DNA of 64,000 bases from Bacillota bacterium (lineage in GTDB: Bacteria > Bacillota > Clostridia > Oscillospirales > Ruminococcaceae), in assembly GCA_023443315.1 (NCBI GenBank), contig JAEZVA010000049.1, forward strand, positions 19,312 to 83,311. Reading direction: 5' to 3'. Positions 52,447 to 60,595 of this stretch are shown one piece after another (position 1 is the first letter of the stretch; each line of letters opens with the position of its first letter). The notes under the pieces were generated by a model. The model saw only the letters and a program-made list of their open reading frames with translations, made no database searches and was not told where the DNA came from. The position numbers were made by a program, and so were the translations under genes.

Positions 52447-53493
52447 ATGACTGAAAAAATAGATATCAAATCCCTTTCAATCGAAGAGCTCCGGGAACGA
52501 TTTGCTCAACTGAAAGAGCCCGCATTCCGTGCCGGACAGGTGTTTTCATGGCTGCACCAGCGGCGCGCGCAGTCGTTTGACGAGATGACCAATCTCTCAA
52601 AACCGTTGCGCGAAACGCTCAGCGCGGGCTTTTATATCCCACAGGTCACCATAAAACAGAAGCTGGTTTCCGAGCTTGACGGCACCGTCAAGTACCTGTA
52701 TGAGCTAGAGGACGGCGAGACGGTGGAGGCGGTGTTTATGCGCTACCACCACGGTAACAGCCTGTGCATCTCTACGCAGGTGGGCTGCCGCATGGGGTGT
52801 ACCTTCTGTGCATCGACCTTGGGCGGCTGCGTACGCAACCTAACTGCTGCAGAGATGCTGAGCGAGGTTTATGTAGCGGAACAGGACACGGGAGAGAAGG
52901 TGTCAAGCCTTGTGCTGATGGGCATTGGCGAGCCGCTGGACAACTACGACAACGTTGTGCGATTTTTGCAGCTCTTGTCGGATAAAAACGGCATGAACAT
53001 GAGCCTTAGGCATGTATCCCTTTCCACCTGTGGGCTGGTGCCGCGCATCTACGACTTGGCAAAGCTGCGCATGGGGCTTACCCTGTCGGTTTCGCTGCAT
53101 GCGCCAAACGATCAGATTCGCAGTCACACCATGCCGATAAACCGCCGCTACAACATCGACGAGCTGCTAACAGCCTGCCGCCATTATGCCGAGGCGACCT
53201 CACGGCGTATATCGTTTGAGTACGCGCTAATAGACGGCGTAAACGACAGCGAGCAAAACGCCCGGGAGCTTGCGAAGCGACTAAAGGGCATGCTGTGCCA
53301 CGTGAACCTGATTCCCGTAAACCCCGTGACCGAACGGGACCATAAGGCGAGCACGCGCGGTGCGATAGAACGCTTTATGGCGGTGCTGGAGCGCGAGAAG
53401 ATCTCCGTCACGGTGCGCAGAAAACTGGGTACCGACATCAATGCCGCGTGCGGGCAGCTGCGCCGAGAAGGGCAGTCGAAAACCGACGATTAG
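52447..53493 (+). CDS. rlmN: dual-specificity RNA methyltransferase RlmN
   Basis: 348 residues from the ATG at 52447. Radical-SAM motif CRMGCTFC (CxxxCxxC) binds the 4Fe-4S cluster; MGIGEPLDNYDNV and the C-terminal GTDINAACGQL supply the second catalytic cysteine. Makes 2-methyladenosine in 23S rRNA and some tRNAs. A frame extending back to 52351 would overlap rsmB and has no ribosome site. Confidence 0.96.
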   Translation: MTEKIDIKSLSIEELRERFAQLKEPAFRAGQVFSWLHQRRAQSFDEMTNLSKPLRETLSAGFYIPQVTIKQKLVSELDGTVKYLYELEDGETVEAVFMRYHHGNSLCISTQVGCRMGCTFCASTLGGCVRNLTAAEMLSEVYVAEQDTGEKVSSLVLMGIGEPLDNYDNVVRFLQLLSDKNGMNMSLRHVSLSTCGLVPRIYDLAKLRMGLTLSVSLHAPNDQIRSHTMPINRRYNIDELLTACRHYAEATSRRISFEYALIDGVNDSEQNARELAKRLKGMLCHVNLIPVNPVTERDHKASTRGAIERFMAVLEREKISVTVRRKLGTDINAACGQLRREGQSKTDD

Positions 53494-53577
53494 GGGCACA
53501 AGCCAAAGGGTTTGCCATAAGCAAGGAACTTTTGCCAAGGCATGTGATATAAAATGCACGGTTTTTGCCAATATTAA

Positions 53578-53607
53578 TTTTTAATTATCACGATAATATG
53601 TTATAAT
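53578..53607 (+). promoter_or_regulatory. promoter of the prpC-prkC block with spacer palindrome
   Basis: TATAAT at 53602-53607 with a weak -35 (TTTTTA at 53578-53583). The spacer holds ATTATC-AC-GATAAT (53584-53597), a perfect inverted repeat that could be an operator. Confidence 0.5.
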
Positions 53608-53717
53608 ATAGCCCGAAACCAGTTGTGGCAATCAAGTCTACATGACGCGTTGTGCTTTATATGAAGCGAGCAAGTTTTACAGCCGTTTTGCCGGTGCAGA
53701 GCGGTAACCATATATGG

Positions 53718-53748
53718 GCAGCCCCATCCCCAAGACGGGTTGGGCTGC
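53718..53748 (+). promoter_or_regulatory. GC-rich hairpin in the prpC leader
   Basis: GCAGCCC pairs with GGGCTGC, with inner TCCC/GGGT pairs, about 30 bases before the TTG start. No T tract follows, so it is more likely an RNA-stability or translation element than a terminator. Confidence 0.4.
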
Positions 53749-53778
53749 TGTGCAGGTATCGAGAGAAGGTGCAAGGTC

Positions 53779-54510
53779 TTGCCAAAGGTGATTGGAAAAA
53801 CAGACATCGGTATGATCAGAAAACAAAATCAAGATAGCTTTCAATGCGGTTTGCTACAAGACAGCGCTGTTTGGGCGGTCGTGTGCGACGGTATGGGCGG
53901 CGAAAGCGGCGGCGAGGTTGCCAGCACCCTTGCGGTAGACAGCATTGGTGGCAGCATCATGCGTGCTTATCGCAGCGAGATGACGGCAAACTCCATCCGA
54001 ACCATGCTGTTATCCGCTATCAGCGCGGCGAATATCCGCGTTTACGATAAAGCGAAAAGCGACACTACGCTAAGCAAGATGGGTACGACCGTCGTGGCGT
54101 CGGTGGTCAAGGGCGAGATTGCACACATCGCATATGCGGGCGACAGTCGTGTGTACCTGATTACCGAGGATAAGGTCGAACAGCTCACCCGTGACCATAC
54201 CATGGTACAGGCGCTGGTGGAGCGGGGCGAGATTACCACCGACCAAGCGAAGAACCATCCGCAAAAGCATGTAATTACCCGTGCGCTCGGGGTAGAGCAG
54301 GGGATTGAGATTGACTATTTCGAGGCAAAGACCGAGCAAGGCTCGGTGCTGATGATCTGCACCGATGGTCTTACCAACTACGTCGAAGCAGGAGAAATAG
54401 CCGAGATAGTCAGGGAGTACGGACAAGACAAGTGTCTTGACAAGCTGATAAATGCCGCAAACAACAGGGGCGGTACCGACAACATCACCATAGTGGCGAT
54501 CTTTGGGTAA
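53779..54510 (+). CDS. prpC: PP2C-family Ser/Thr phosphatase (PrpC/Stp1)
   Basis: 243 residues from TTG 53779, which has AAGGTG at 7 bases; GTG 53788 is another option. Metal-binding motifs in order: QNQDS, VCDGMGGESGG, SKMGTTVVA, YAGDSRVYL, CTDGLTNYV and GGTDNITIV. Reverses the phosphorylation made by the kinase encoded 37 bp downstream. The pair controls cell-wall and growth functions in Bacillota. Confidence 0.93.
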   Translation: MPKVIGKTDIGMIRKQNQDSFQCGLLQDSAVWAVVCDGMGGESGGEVASTLAVDSIGGSIMRAYRSEMTANSIRTMLLSAISAANIRVYDKAKSDTTLSKMGTTVVASVVKGEIAHIAYAGDSRVYLITEDKVEQLTRDHTMVQALVERGEITTDQAKNHPQKHVITRALGVEQGIEIDYFEAKTEQGSVLMICTDGLTNYVEAGEIAEIVREYGQDKCLDKLINAANNRGGTDNITIVAIFG

Positions 54511-54547
54511 TGCGTACACGTTGGTATGTGAGCGAGGATGATCGGGA

Positions 54548-56569
54548 GTGAATAGATTGATGGACAGATATATCGGGAAACGCCTGGACGGAAGATACGA
54601 GATACTTGAGCTGATTGGCGCAGGCGGCATGGCGAACGTGTACTGTGCGATGGATGTGCTGGAGCACAAGGAATACGCGGTAAAGATACTGCGCGATGAG
54701 TTTCTTGAAAACGAGGAGTTCGTACGCCGTTTTAAGAACGAATCCAAGGCGATTGCCGTGCTTTCGCACCCCAACATCGTCAAGGTGTATGACGTGAGCT
54801 TTACCGACCGTGTGCAGTTTATTGTCATGGAGCTGGTGGAAGGCATCACGCTTAAGGATTACATCGAACAACAACACACGATTAAATGGAAAGAATGCGT
54901 GCATTTCACCACTCAGGTGCTGCGCGCGCTTTCTCATGCCCACGATAGGGGCATTGTACACCGCGACATCAAGCCACAGAACATCATGCTTTTACCCGAC
55001 GGTACCATCAAGGTGATGGATTTTGGTATCGCGCGGTTTGCACGCAGCGAGACCCGCACGATGACCGATAAGGCGCTGGGTTCGGTGCATTATATTAGCC
55101 CCGAGCAGGCAAGGGGAGATGTCACAGACGCGAAAACGGACATCTACTCGGTAGGCGTCATGATGTTTGAGATGCTTACAGGGCAGCTCCCCTTTGTAGC
55201 GGATAGCCCCGTCTCGGTTGCGATTAAGCAGATATCGGCACAGGCAAAGCGCCCGCGCGAGCTAAACACCGACATCCCCGAGGGGCTGGAGGAGATTGTG
55301 GTGCGCGCCATGCAGAAGGACGCGAGCCGTCGTTACCGTTCCGCGGCAGAGATGCTCAAGGATATTGACGAGTTTAAAAAGAACCCGAGTATCCAGTTTC
55401 AGTATAAATACTTTACGAGCGAAAGCCCCACCATCTATTACGACACCCAACAGGTCAACAAGGGCGCGAGCAGAACGGATGAGCTTGCGCAGCGGGGACG
55501 TACACCGGCAGCGGGTGTAGCGCGTTCTCGTAAGGCGGCTAAGACCGACGTTGCCGCAGAGGAGATTGAGTACAAATCTCCCGTTATGCCTATTATGACC
55601 GGTGTTGCGTTTGCGTTTATTATCACCGCTATCGTATTTGTGGTGTATATCTTTATTTTAAACAACCCGTTTGCCAAGGTGCCAGATGTCGAGATGCCAA
55701 AGTTTGTGGGTCTTCGCTATGATGACATTGTGGACAGCGAGGAGTTTAAGCAGTTTGGTTTTCAGTACAACGTCACCGAGGATTTTAACAACGACTATGC
55801 CGTGGGTCTTATCTACGAGCAAACCCCCACCGCGGGACGGATGGTCAAGGAGGGTACCGTTGTAAACCTCAAAATCAGCAAAGGCATCAAGGAGGTAACG
55901 ATTCCCGATTTGTACAATCAGGATTTGTTGACTGCCATCGCGCAGCTCAAAGACCTTGACATCCTTTACGATGTGCAGGAGATTAACAGCGAAACCTATG
56001 CCGAGGGTCGCATTGTAAAAACCGACCCACCCAAGGATAGCGTAATAACCACCGATACCCGGGTAATACTGTACGTCAGCAAGGGCTCCGAAACCGGAAC
56101 TGTCGTTGTACCCGATGGCATGATCGGTATGAATATTGAGGATGCAAAACGCGTGCTCGAAACCTACGGTCTGAAGGTTGGCGATGTTTCGCCCGTAGAG
56201 TCTTCTCTTGCGGCGGGAACCATCTTGGCGCATGACCCCGAGGTTAACACCGAAGTGGACAAGAATAGCGTCGTGAACTTTACCGTAAGTGCAGGGGCAG
56301 GCATTGCGATTGAGCGTTACAACGTCACCGTGACCCTGCCCGATATTGACAAGAATGTATCCCTTAAGGCATATGTCAACGACGCTACGGTACCCAAGCA
56401 CGCCGAGAACCTAAACCCCTCCGAGGTTGGTGTTTGGAAGCCGTCGTTTGAAGGTCAGGGTATCATTATGATCAAGGTTACCATCGACGACAAGGTGTAT
56501 CAGGAGATTCAGCTCGACTTTGCCCGCGGCACCTTCCGTGTGGTGACAGATAACTCGTCGCAGTTTTAA
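54548..56569 (+). CDS. prkC: PASTA-domain Ser/Thr protein kinase (PrkC/PknB)
   Basis: 673 residues. Kinase domain (about 10-275) with GAGGMANVY loop, AVKIL lysine, HRDIKPQNIML (catalytic D140), DFGIAR and SPEQARG. A linker follows, then a TM helix (about 348-371) and three extracellular PASTA domains starting near 378, 450 and 519, which sense peptidoglycan fragments or lipid II. An extra beta-rich domain of about 85 residues ends the protein. Reported roles of the family: growth, dormancy exit, wall synthesis. rsgA follows after 9 bp. Confidence 0.95.
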   Translation: MNRLMDRYIGKRLDGRYEILELIGAGGMANVYCAMDVLEHKEYAVKILRDEFLENEEFVRRFKNESKAIAVLSHPNIVKVYDVSFTDRVQFIVMELVEGITLKDYIEQQHTIKWKECVHFTTQVLRALSHAHDRGIVHRDIKPQNIMLLPDGTIKVMDFGIARFARSETRTMTDKALGSVHYISPEQARGDVTDAKTDIYSVGVMMFEMLTGQLPFVADSPVSVAIKQISAQAKRPRELNTDIPEGLEEIVVRAMQKDASRRYRSAAEMLKDIDEFKKNPSIQFQYKYFTSESPTIYYDTQQVNKGASRTDELAQRGRTPAAGVARSRKAAKTDVAAEEIEYKSPVMPIMTGVAFAFIITAIVFVVYIFILNNPFAKVPDVEMPKFVGLRYDDIVDSEEFKQFGFQYNVTEDFNNDYAVGLIYEQTPTAGRMVKEGTVVNLKISKGIKEVTIPDLYNQDLLTAIAQLKDLDILYDVQEINSETYAEGRIVKTDPPKDSVITTDTRVILYVSKGSETGTVVVPDGMIGMNIEDAKRVLETYGLKVGDVSPVESSLAAGTILAHDPEVNTEVDKNSVVNFTVSAGAGIAIERYNVTVTLPDIDKNVSLKAYVNDATVPKHAENLNPSEVGVWKPSFEGQGIIMIKVTIDDKVYQEIQLDFARGTFRVVTDNSSQF

Positions 56570-56578
56570 GGGATTGAT

Positions 56579-57481
56579 ATGAACGAGCAAAATGGGCTTA
56601 TTTTAAAGGGCATCGGCGGATTTTACTATGTGGAATGCTCGGAACAGGTATATGAATGCAAGGCGCGCGGCGTACTTCGCAGGGACGATATTCGTCCCGT
56701 TGCGGGGGATGCCGTGCGTATCTCCATAAGCGGGGATAAAGGGACTATCGATGAGATACTACCCCGTAAAAACGATATGATCCGCCCGCCGGTCGCGAAT
56801 ATCGACACCATGTTTTTTGTGGTGTCTACTACAGAGCCTTCCCCTAATATGACGGTGCTTGACAAGCTGCTTGCCATCGCGCAGTATAAGGGGATTGAAC
56901 AGGCTATTATTATCACAAAGGTTGACATAAAACAATTCACCCAGTGGTATGAGGACTACGTTAAGGCGGGCTTTGACGTTTATGTCGTCGATTACGCTGA
57001 CCCTAACACCATCGACCCCATAAGAAAACGGTGCGCAAAGGGGCTTAACGTGTTTTGCGGCAATTCCGGGGTAGGCAAATCCACGTTAATCAACGCAATC
57101 TCCCCGGGGCTTGACCTAAAAACCGGTGACATCAGCCAGAAGCTTGGCAGGGGTCGCCACACCACCCGCAGTGTGGAGCTGTACCCGATGTTCGGCGGCG
57201 GCTATATAGCAGATTCTCCCGGCTTCTCCTCGCTTGAGACCAGCCGGCTCGATATCATCTATAAGGACGAGCTGCAGCACTGTTTTCGTGAGTTTGCTAC
57301 CTATATTGATAAGTGCCGATATAGTGATTGTTCCCATACATCGGAGCCTGGATGCGCGGTATTACAGGCGGTTTTAGACGGGGATATCCCCCAAAGCCGC
57401 CATGAAAGCTATGTGAGGATGTACGAAGAGGCGAGGAGCATAAAGGAATGGGAGCAGGAGAAAAAACGTCGCGCGACATAA
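56579..57481 (+). CDS. rsgA: ribosome small-subunit GTPase RsgA
   Basis: 300 residues. Circularly permuted GTPase: OB domain (about 1-70), then motifs in the order G4 (TKVD), G1 GNSGVGKSTL and G3 DSPGFSS. The C-terminal zinc site reads CRYSDCSHTSEPGC. Checks late maturation of the 30S subunit. Its end overlaps the thiamine pyrophosphokinase gene by 34 bases; rpe, which separates the two in Bacillus, is missing. Confidence 0.95.
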   Translation: MNEQNGLILKGIGGFYYVECSEQVYECKARGVLRRDDIRPVAGDAVRISISGDKGTIDEILPRKNDMIRPPVANIDTMFFVVSTTEPSPNMTVLDKLLAIAQYKGIEQAIIITKVDIKQFTQWYEDYVKAGFDVYVVDYADPNTIDPIRKRCAKGLNVFCGNSGVGKSTLINAISPGLDLKTGDISQKLGRGRHTTRSVELYPMFGGGYIADSPGFSSLETSRLDIIYKDELQHCFREFATYIDKCRYSDCSHTSEPGCAVLQAVLDGDIPQSRHESYVRMYEEARSIKEWEQEKKRRAT

Positions 57482-58104
57482 AACGCTGTGTCATCATCGC
57501 GGCGGGAGAGATGGAGCCTGACTTTGACGCGGTTTCGGTCATCGGCGACGATGCCTTTATCATCTGCGCGGATGGGGGATACGACACCGCCCTTTCTCTG
57601 GGCGTTACCCCGCATCTGTTTGTGGGCGATATGGACAGCGTCTTGTCGCCGCCCCACGGAGTGAAGCAGATTCTTTCGCCTGCGGAGAAGGATGATACCG
57701 ACACCATGCTTGCCGCAAAGCTCGCCCTTGAGCGCGGCTATCGGCATATCACCATCCTGGCGGGGCTGGGCGGCAGGCTCGATCATACCATCGCAAACCT
57801 GCAAACCCTATTATATTGTGCCCGCAACGGTGCACGCGCCGTTCTTGCCGGCAAACGCAACAGTGCGTTTGTAATAAAGGACGAGGGTGTAACGGTATCT
57901 GCGCGCGAAGGCTTTGTGTCGGTGTTCTCGCTCACTGAGCGTTGTGAGGGCGTCACACTCAAAGGTCTGCGCTACCCGCTGTGTGATGCGCTTGTGACCA
58001 ATAGCTTCCCCATCGGGGTAAGCAATGAGTTTTGTGAGCCGGTTGCCGAGATATCGGTTCGCGCCGGCTGCCTGCTGGTCGTGTTTTCTAATAACCGACG
58101 ATGA
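57448..58104 (+). CDS. thiN: thiamine diphosphokinase
   Basis: 218 residues. Converts thiamine to thiamine diphosphate with ATP. Family motifs: ICADGGYDTAL, VGDMDSV, KDDTDTMLA and GGRLDHTIANL. The C-terminal beta-sandwich holds the thiamine site. The proposed ATG at 57448 lies inside rsgA; later in-frame starts are possible, but the first strand (RCVIIAAG) is needed. Confidence 0.93.
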   Translation: MGAGEKTSRDIKRCVIIAAGEMEPDFDAVSVIGDDAFIICADGGYDTALSLGVTPHLFVGDMDSVLSPPHGVKQILSPAEKDDTDTMLAAKLALERGYRHITILAGLGGRLDHTIANLQTLLYCARNGARAVLAGKRNSAFVIKDEGVTVSAREGFVSVFSLTERCEGVTLKGLRYPLCDALVTNSFPIGVSNEFCEPVAEISVRAGCLLVVFSNNRR

Positions 58105-58190
58105 ATGTGTAAGGGGCAGTGACAATGGTACCGTTTCACGGTAATGCGGCAGGTCTTATGCCGTCAGGCATGTGACCGAAAGGAGCGGCG

Positions 58191-58928
58191 ATGATGCAAC
58201 CTCCATTTTCCACAAGGCAGTATGCCCTGTTGTATGCCTATTTTGCAAAGACCATTCTCACCTCGGGTCATACCAACTCGTTTGACATCTTAAAAAGTGC
58301 GACCCGCCGCTACGGTTACGAACGCGGTCGGCGCATGGCAGAGCGCGCGGCGCAGGCGGGGGACGGGGATGATTTTGCCGCATTTTTAGCCTATATCGAC
58401 TGGAAGCCCGGCATCGACTGGCAATTTTTCGGAGAGATGCTACCGCAGTTTCCCGTGTACAGCATCGAGGTAAACGAGTGCGGATTGTACAGCGTGTGGA
58501 GCGAGTTTGGGCTGGAACAGTACTGTGCCATGTACTGTGACGTGTTTGAAACGGCAATTGTGCACGGCTTTAACCCCGAGCTTGACCTAAAGCTTCCGTG
58601 CGCCATCGGCAAGGGCAGTAGAATCTGTGTGTTTGTTTATAACGGTTTGTCCTTTAACAGGCAAAACCTAAAAAGGCTAACCGACCTGCAGGATAAGGTT
58701 AAAAACAGCGTTGCGCGCACCTGGGAGCAGCATACGGCGCACCTGTATCACAGCTTTTCACAAGAGCTAATCCGCATCCTCGGGCAGGAGGAGGCAAGTG
58801 CTATGGTGAAAAAGGTGCTGGTTTCGTTTGGCGCGGCGTGCTCGGCGCAGGATGTCAAACAATTGCTTTCTCACACGCAAAACGTGCCGTATTCGTACGA
58901 AGCCCAGCGGTTGGATGCGCGCGGATAG
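58191..58928 (+). CDS. L-2-amino-thiazoline-4-carboxylate (ATC) hydrolase family protein
   Basis: 245 residues. The segment GLYSVWSEFGLEQYCAMYCDV and the following FNPELDLK match the ATC-hydrolase family known from Pseudomonas cysteine synthesis from D,L-ATC; most family members in Clostridia are of unknown function. The N-terminal half is helical. AAAGGAGCGG precedes ATGATG. It follows thiN by 86 bp and may share the transcript. Confidence 0.7.
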   Translation: MMQPPFSTRQYALLYAYFAKTILTSGHTNSFDILKSATRRYGYERGRRMAERAAQAGDGDDFAAFLAYIDWKPGIDWQFFGEMLPQFPVYSIEVNECGLYSVWSEFGLEQYCAMYCDVFETAIVHGFNPELDLKLPCAIGKGSRICVFVYNGLSFNRQNLKRLTDLQDKVKNSVARTWEQHTAHLYHSFSQELIRILGQEEASAMVKKVLVSFGAACSAQDVKQLLSHTQNVPYSYEAQRLDARG

Positions 58929-58935
58929 GTGACTT

Positions 58936-59151
58936 TTAAGCAATCAGCGTCGGTTCGTCTCCTTGGCAAAAGCTCTTTTGCGCCGAGATGGCGGCAAGCT
59001 GTATGCTGAGTGTTTCAAAGAAGTTTGATAGGCTGTCTATCTCCGCGGTGGTCATCCCTTGAGAGAGCGCGATGGCAAGGGTTGTGGTTAGCGTTACAAA
59101 CTGTTCGGGTGGCAGGCAGCAGCGCTTGTTCTTGCTTTTGTCACTAGGCAA
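58936..59151 (-). CDS. small conserved helical protein (DUF6774-like)
   Basis: 71 residues with a TTG start. The central part, TTTLAIALSQGMTTAEIDSL followed by NFFETLSIQLAAISAQ, is two helices and resembles a small Clostridia family of unknown function (DUF6774, from memory). Two cysteines (CC) near the start and one near the end. Convergent with the ATC-hydrolase-like gene. Confidence 0.55.
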   Translation of the reverse strand: MPSDKSKNKRCCLPPEQFVTLTTTLAIALSQGMTTAEIDSLSNFFETLSIQLAAISAQKSFCQGDEPTLIA

Positions 59152-59252
59152 ACCAAACCGCCCCCCCGCAGCAAAATACAGTCTTACAGAGTATTGTATG
59201 CCCTGCCGTTTTGACTTGACAGCGGGGGATGCAAAAAACGAATAAACGCATT

Positions 59253-59281
59253 AAAAACGTCCTGCTAGGCAGGGCGTTTTT
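59253..59281 (+). terminator. terminator hairpin, perhaps bidirectional
   Basis: AAAAACGTCCTGC pairs with GCAGGGCGTTTTT (one G-T pair), loop of 3 bases. It is upstream of the LacI-type gene, and no plus-strand gene ends nearer than 58928. It may insulate that gene from upstream read-through. Confidence 0.75.
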
Positions 59282-59347
59282 ACATAATTGTGGCGAAATG
59301 GACAAAATGCAGGGGGTAAAATTGGTGGGTAAAATGCAAAGTTTTAT

Positions 59348-59376
59348 TTGCGCCGCACCAAACTATGGGATATAAT
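59348..59376 (+). promoter_or_regulatory. promoter of the LacI-type regulator gene
   Basis: TTGCGC (59348-59353), 17-bp spacer, TATAAT (59371-59376). Confidence 0.65.
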
Positions 59377-59429
59377 GAAAGAGAATAAACGCGCGTTCAC
59401 AAACAGCACGCAGGGGATGGGGGAGCGGG

Positions 59430-60476
59430 ATGAAGAGCGAGGATATCGCGAGGCTTGCGGGGGTATCTCGCAGCACTGTCTCAAGGGTCATCAACAATTA
59501 CCCAAATGTACCCGACGCCACACGGCAAAAGGTCACGCGCGTGATTGAGGAGATGGGCTACGAGCCAAACACCTCCGCGCAGATATTGGCGGGCAAGGCA
59601 AACAACACCATCGGTTTGTTTGTTGTGAGCATCTACAACCGCGACAACATCTACCAAAGCAGTTATTATTCGTCCATTATCAACGCGGCGGTAGACGCCT
59701 CCAACAGCAACGGCTACTATGTTTTAATACACACGGTATACTCCGCGCAGGATTATTACCGCATCTCCCAGACCTTTCTGCAAAAACGCATCAGCGGCGG
59801 CATCCTAGTGGGCAACGAGAAGGACACCGCGCAGATTAAAAAGCTGATGCACACCGGCGTACCCATTGGCATTGTGGATTACGACGTTGCCGAGCTTCAG
59901 GGAGAACGGCAGCAAAGCGAAAACCTTGTGGTCATCAACTCGGATGATTACAACGCGGCGCGCGACGCGGTGCATCGCCTGTTTGCCCTTGGGCGCAGAA
60001 GGATCGGTGTGATGGTCGGCAGGGTTATGACCTATTCGGGCAGGCAGCGCTATCAGGGCTACCTAGATGCAATGCGCGAACTAAACCTGCCCATTGACGA
60101 CGCGTTTGTACTGCACGGCGATTTTTTACAAACAACCGCGCGGGAACAGACCGTTCGGATGCTATCCTCGGGCAGGTTGCCGGACGCTATCGTTTCGGGC
60201 AATGACGACATGGCGATTGCCGTGATGGAGGTTTTGCGCGAGCACCATATCTCGGTGCCGGACGATATCTCTATCATCAGCTTTGACGACAGTCCGACGG
60301 CAGGGCTCGTTTCGCCCGCCTTGTCAACCTACCGCGTACCCCTGTATGAGATGGTTACCAGTGTTACCGGCAAGGTGATTGCGCATATTGAAGGTCGGGC
60401 TAGCGGCATTGAACACGAAACCGTTCCGCTTGAGTTTATCAAACGAGACAGCTGCACCCCGCAGTCGCTGGCTTAA
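59430..60476 (+). CDS. LacI-family transcriptional regulator
   Basis: 348 residues. N-terminal helix-turn-helix DIARLAGVSRSTVSRVINN and hinge helix (ILAGKANNTIG), then a periplasmic-binding-protein-like sensor domain with VSGNDDMAIAVMEVL and SFDDSPTAGLVSPAL. Start behind GGGGGAGCGGG. The next gene is a cellobiose phosphorylase, so the regulator probably senses a beta-glucan sugar or a derived phosphate and controls it. Confidence 0.92.
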   Translation: MKSEDIARLAGVSRSTVSRVINNYPNVPDATRQKVTRVIEEMGYEPNTSAQILAGKANNTIGLFVVSIYNRDNIYQSSYYSSIINAAVDASNSNGYYVLIHTVYSAQDYYRISQTFLQKRISGGILVGNEKDTAQIKKLMHTGVPIGIVDYDVAELQGERQQSENLVVINSDDYNAARDAVHRLFALGRRRIGVMVGRVMTYSGRQRYQGYLDAMRELNLPIDDAFVLHGDFLQTTAREQTVRMLSSGRLPDAIVSGNDDMAIAVMEVLREHHISVPDDISIISFDDSPTAGLVSPALSTYRVPLYEMVTSVTGKVIAHIEGRASGIEHETVPLEFIKRDSCTPQSLA

Positions 60477-60595
60477 AACAGATAATATAACGCGCTTACC
60501 CGTATGGTGCGTTGTATATACAGTGCTTTAGTGCACGAACAATGTAACCCGTATGTACCGTATCCAAGGCAAACAATTTTTAGGGGGTAATGTAA

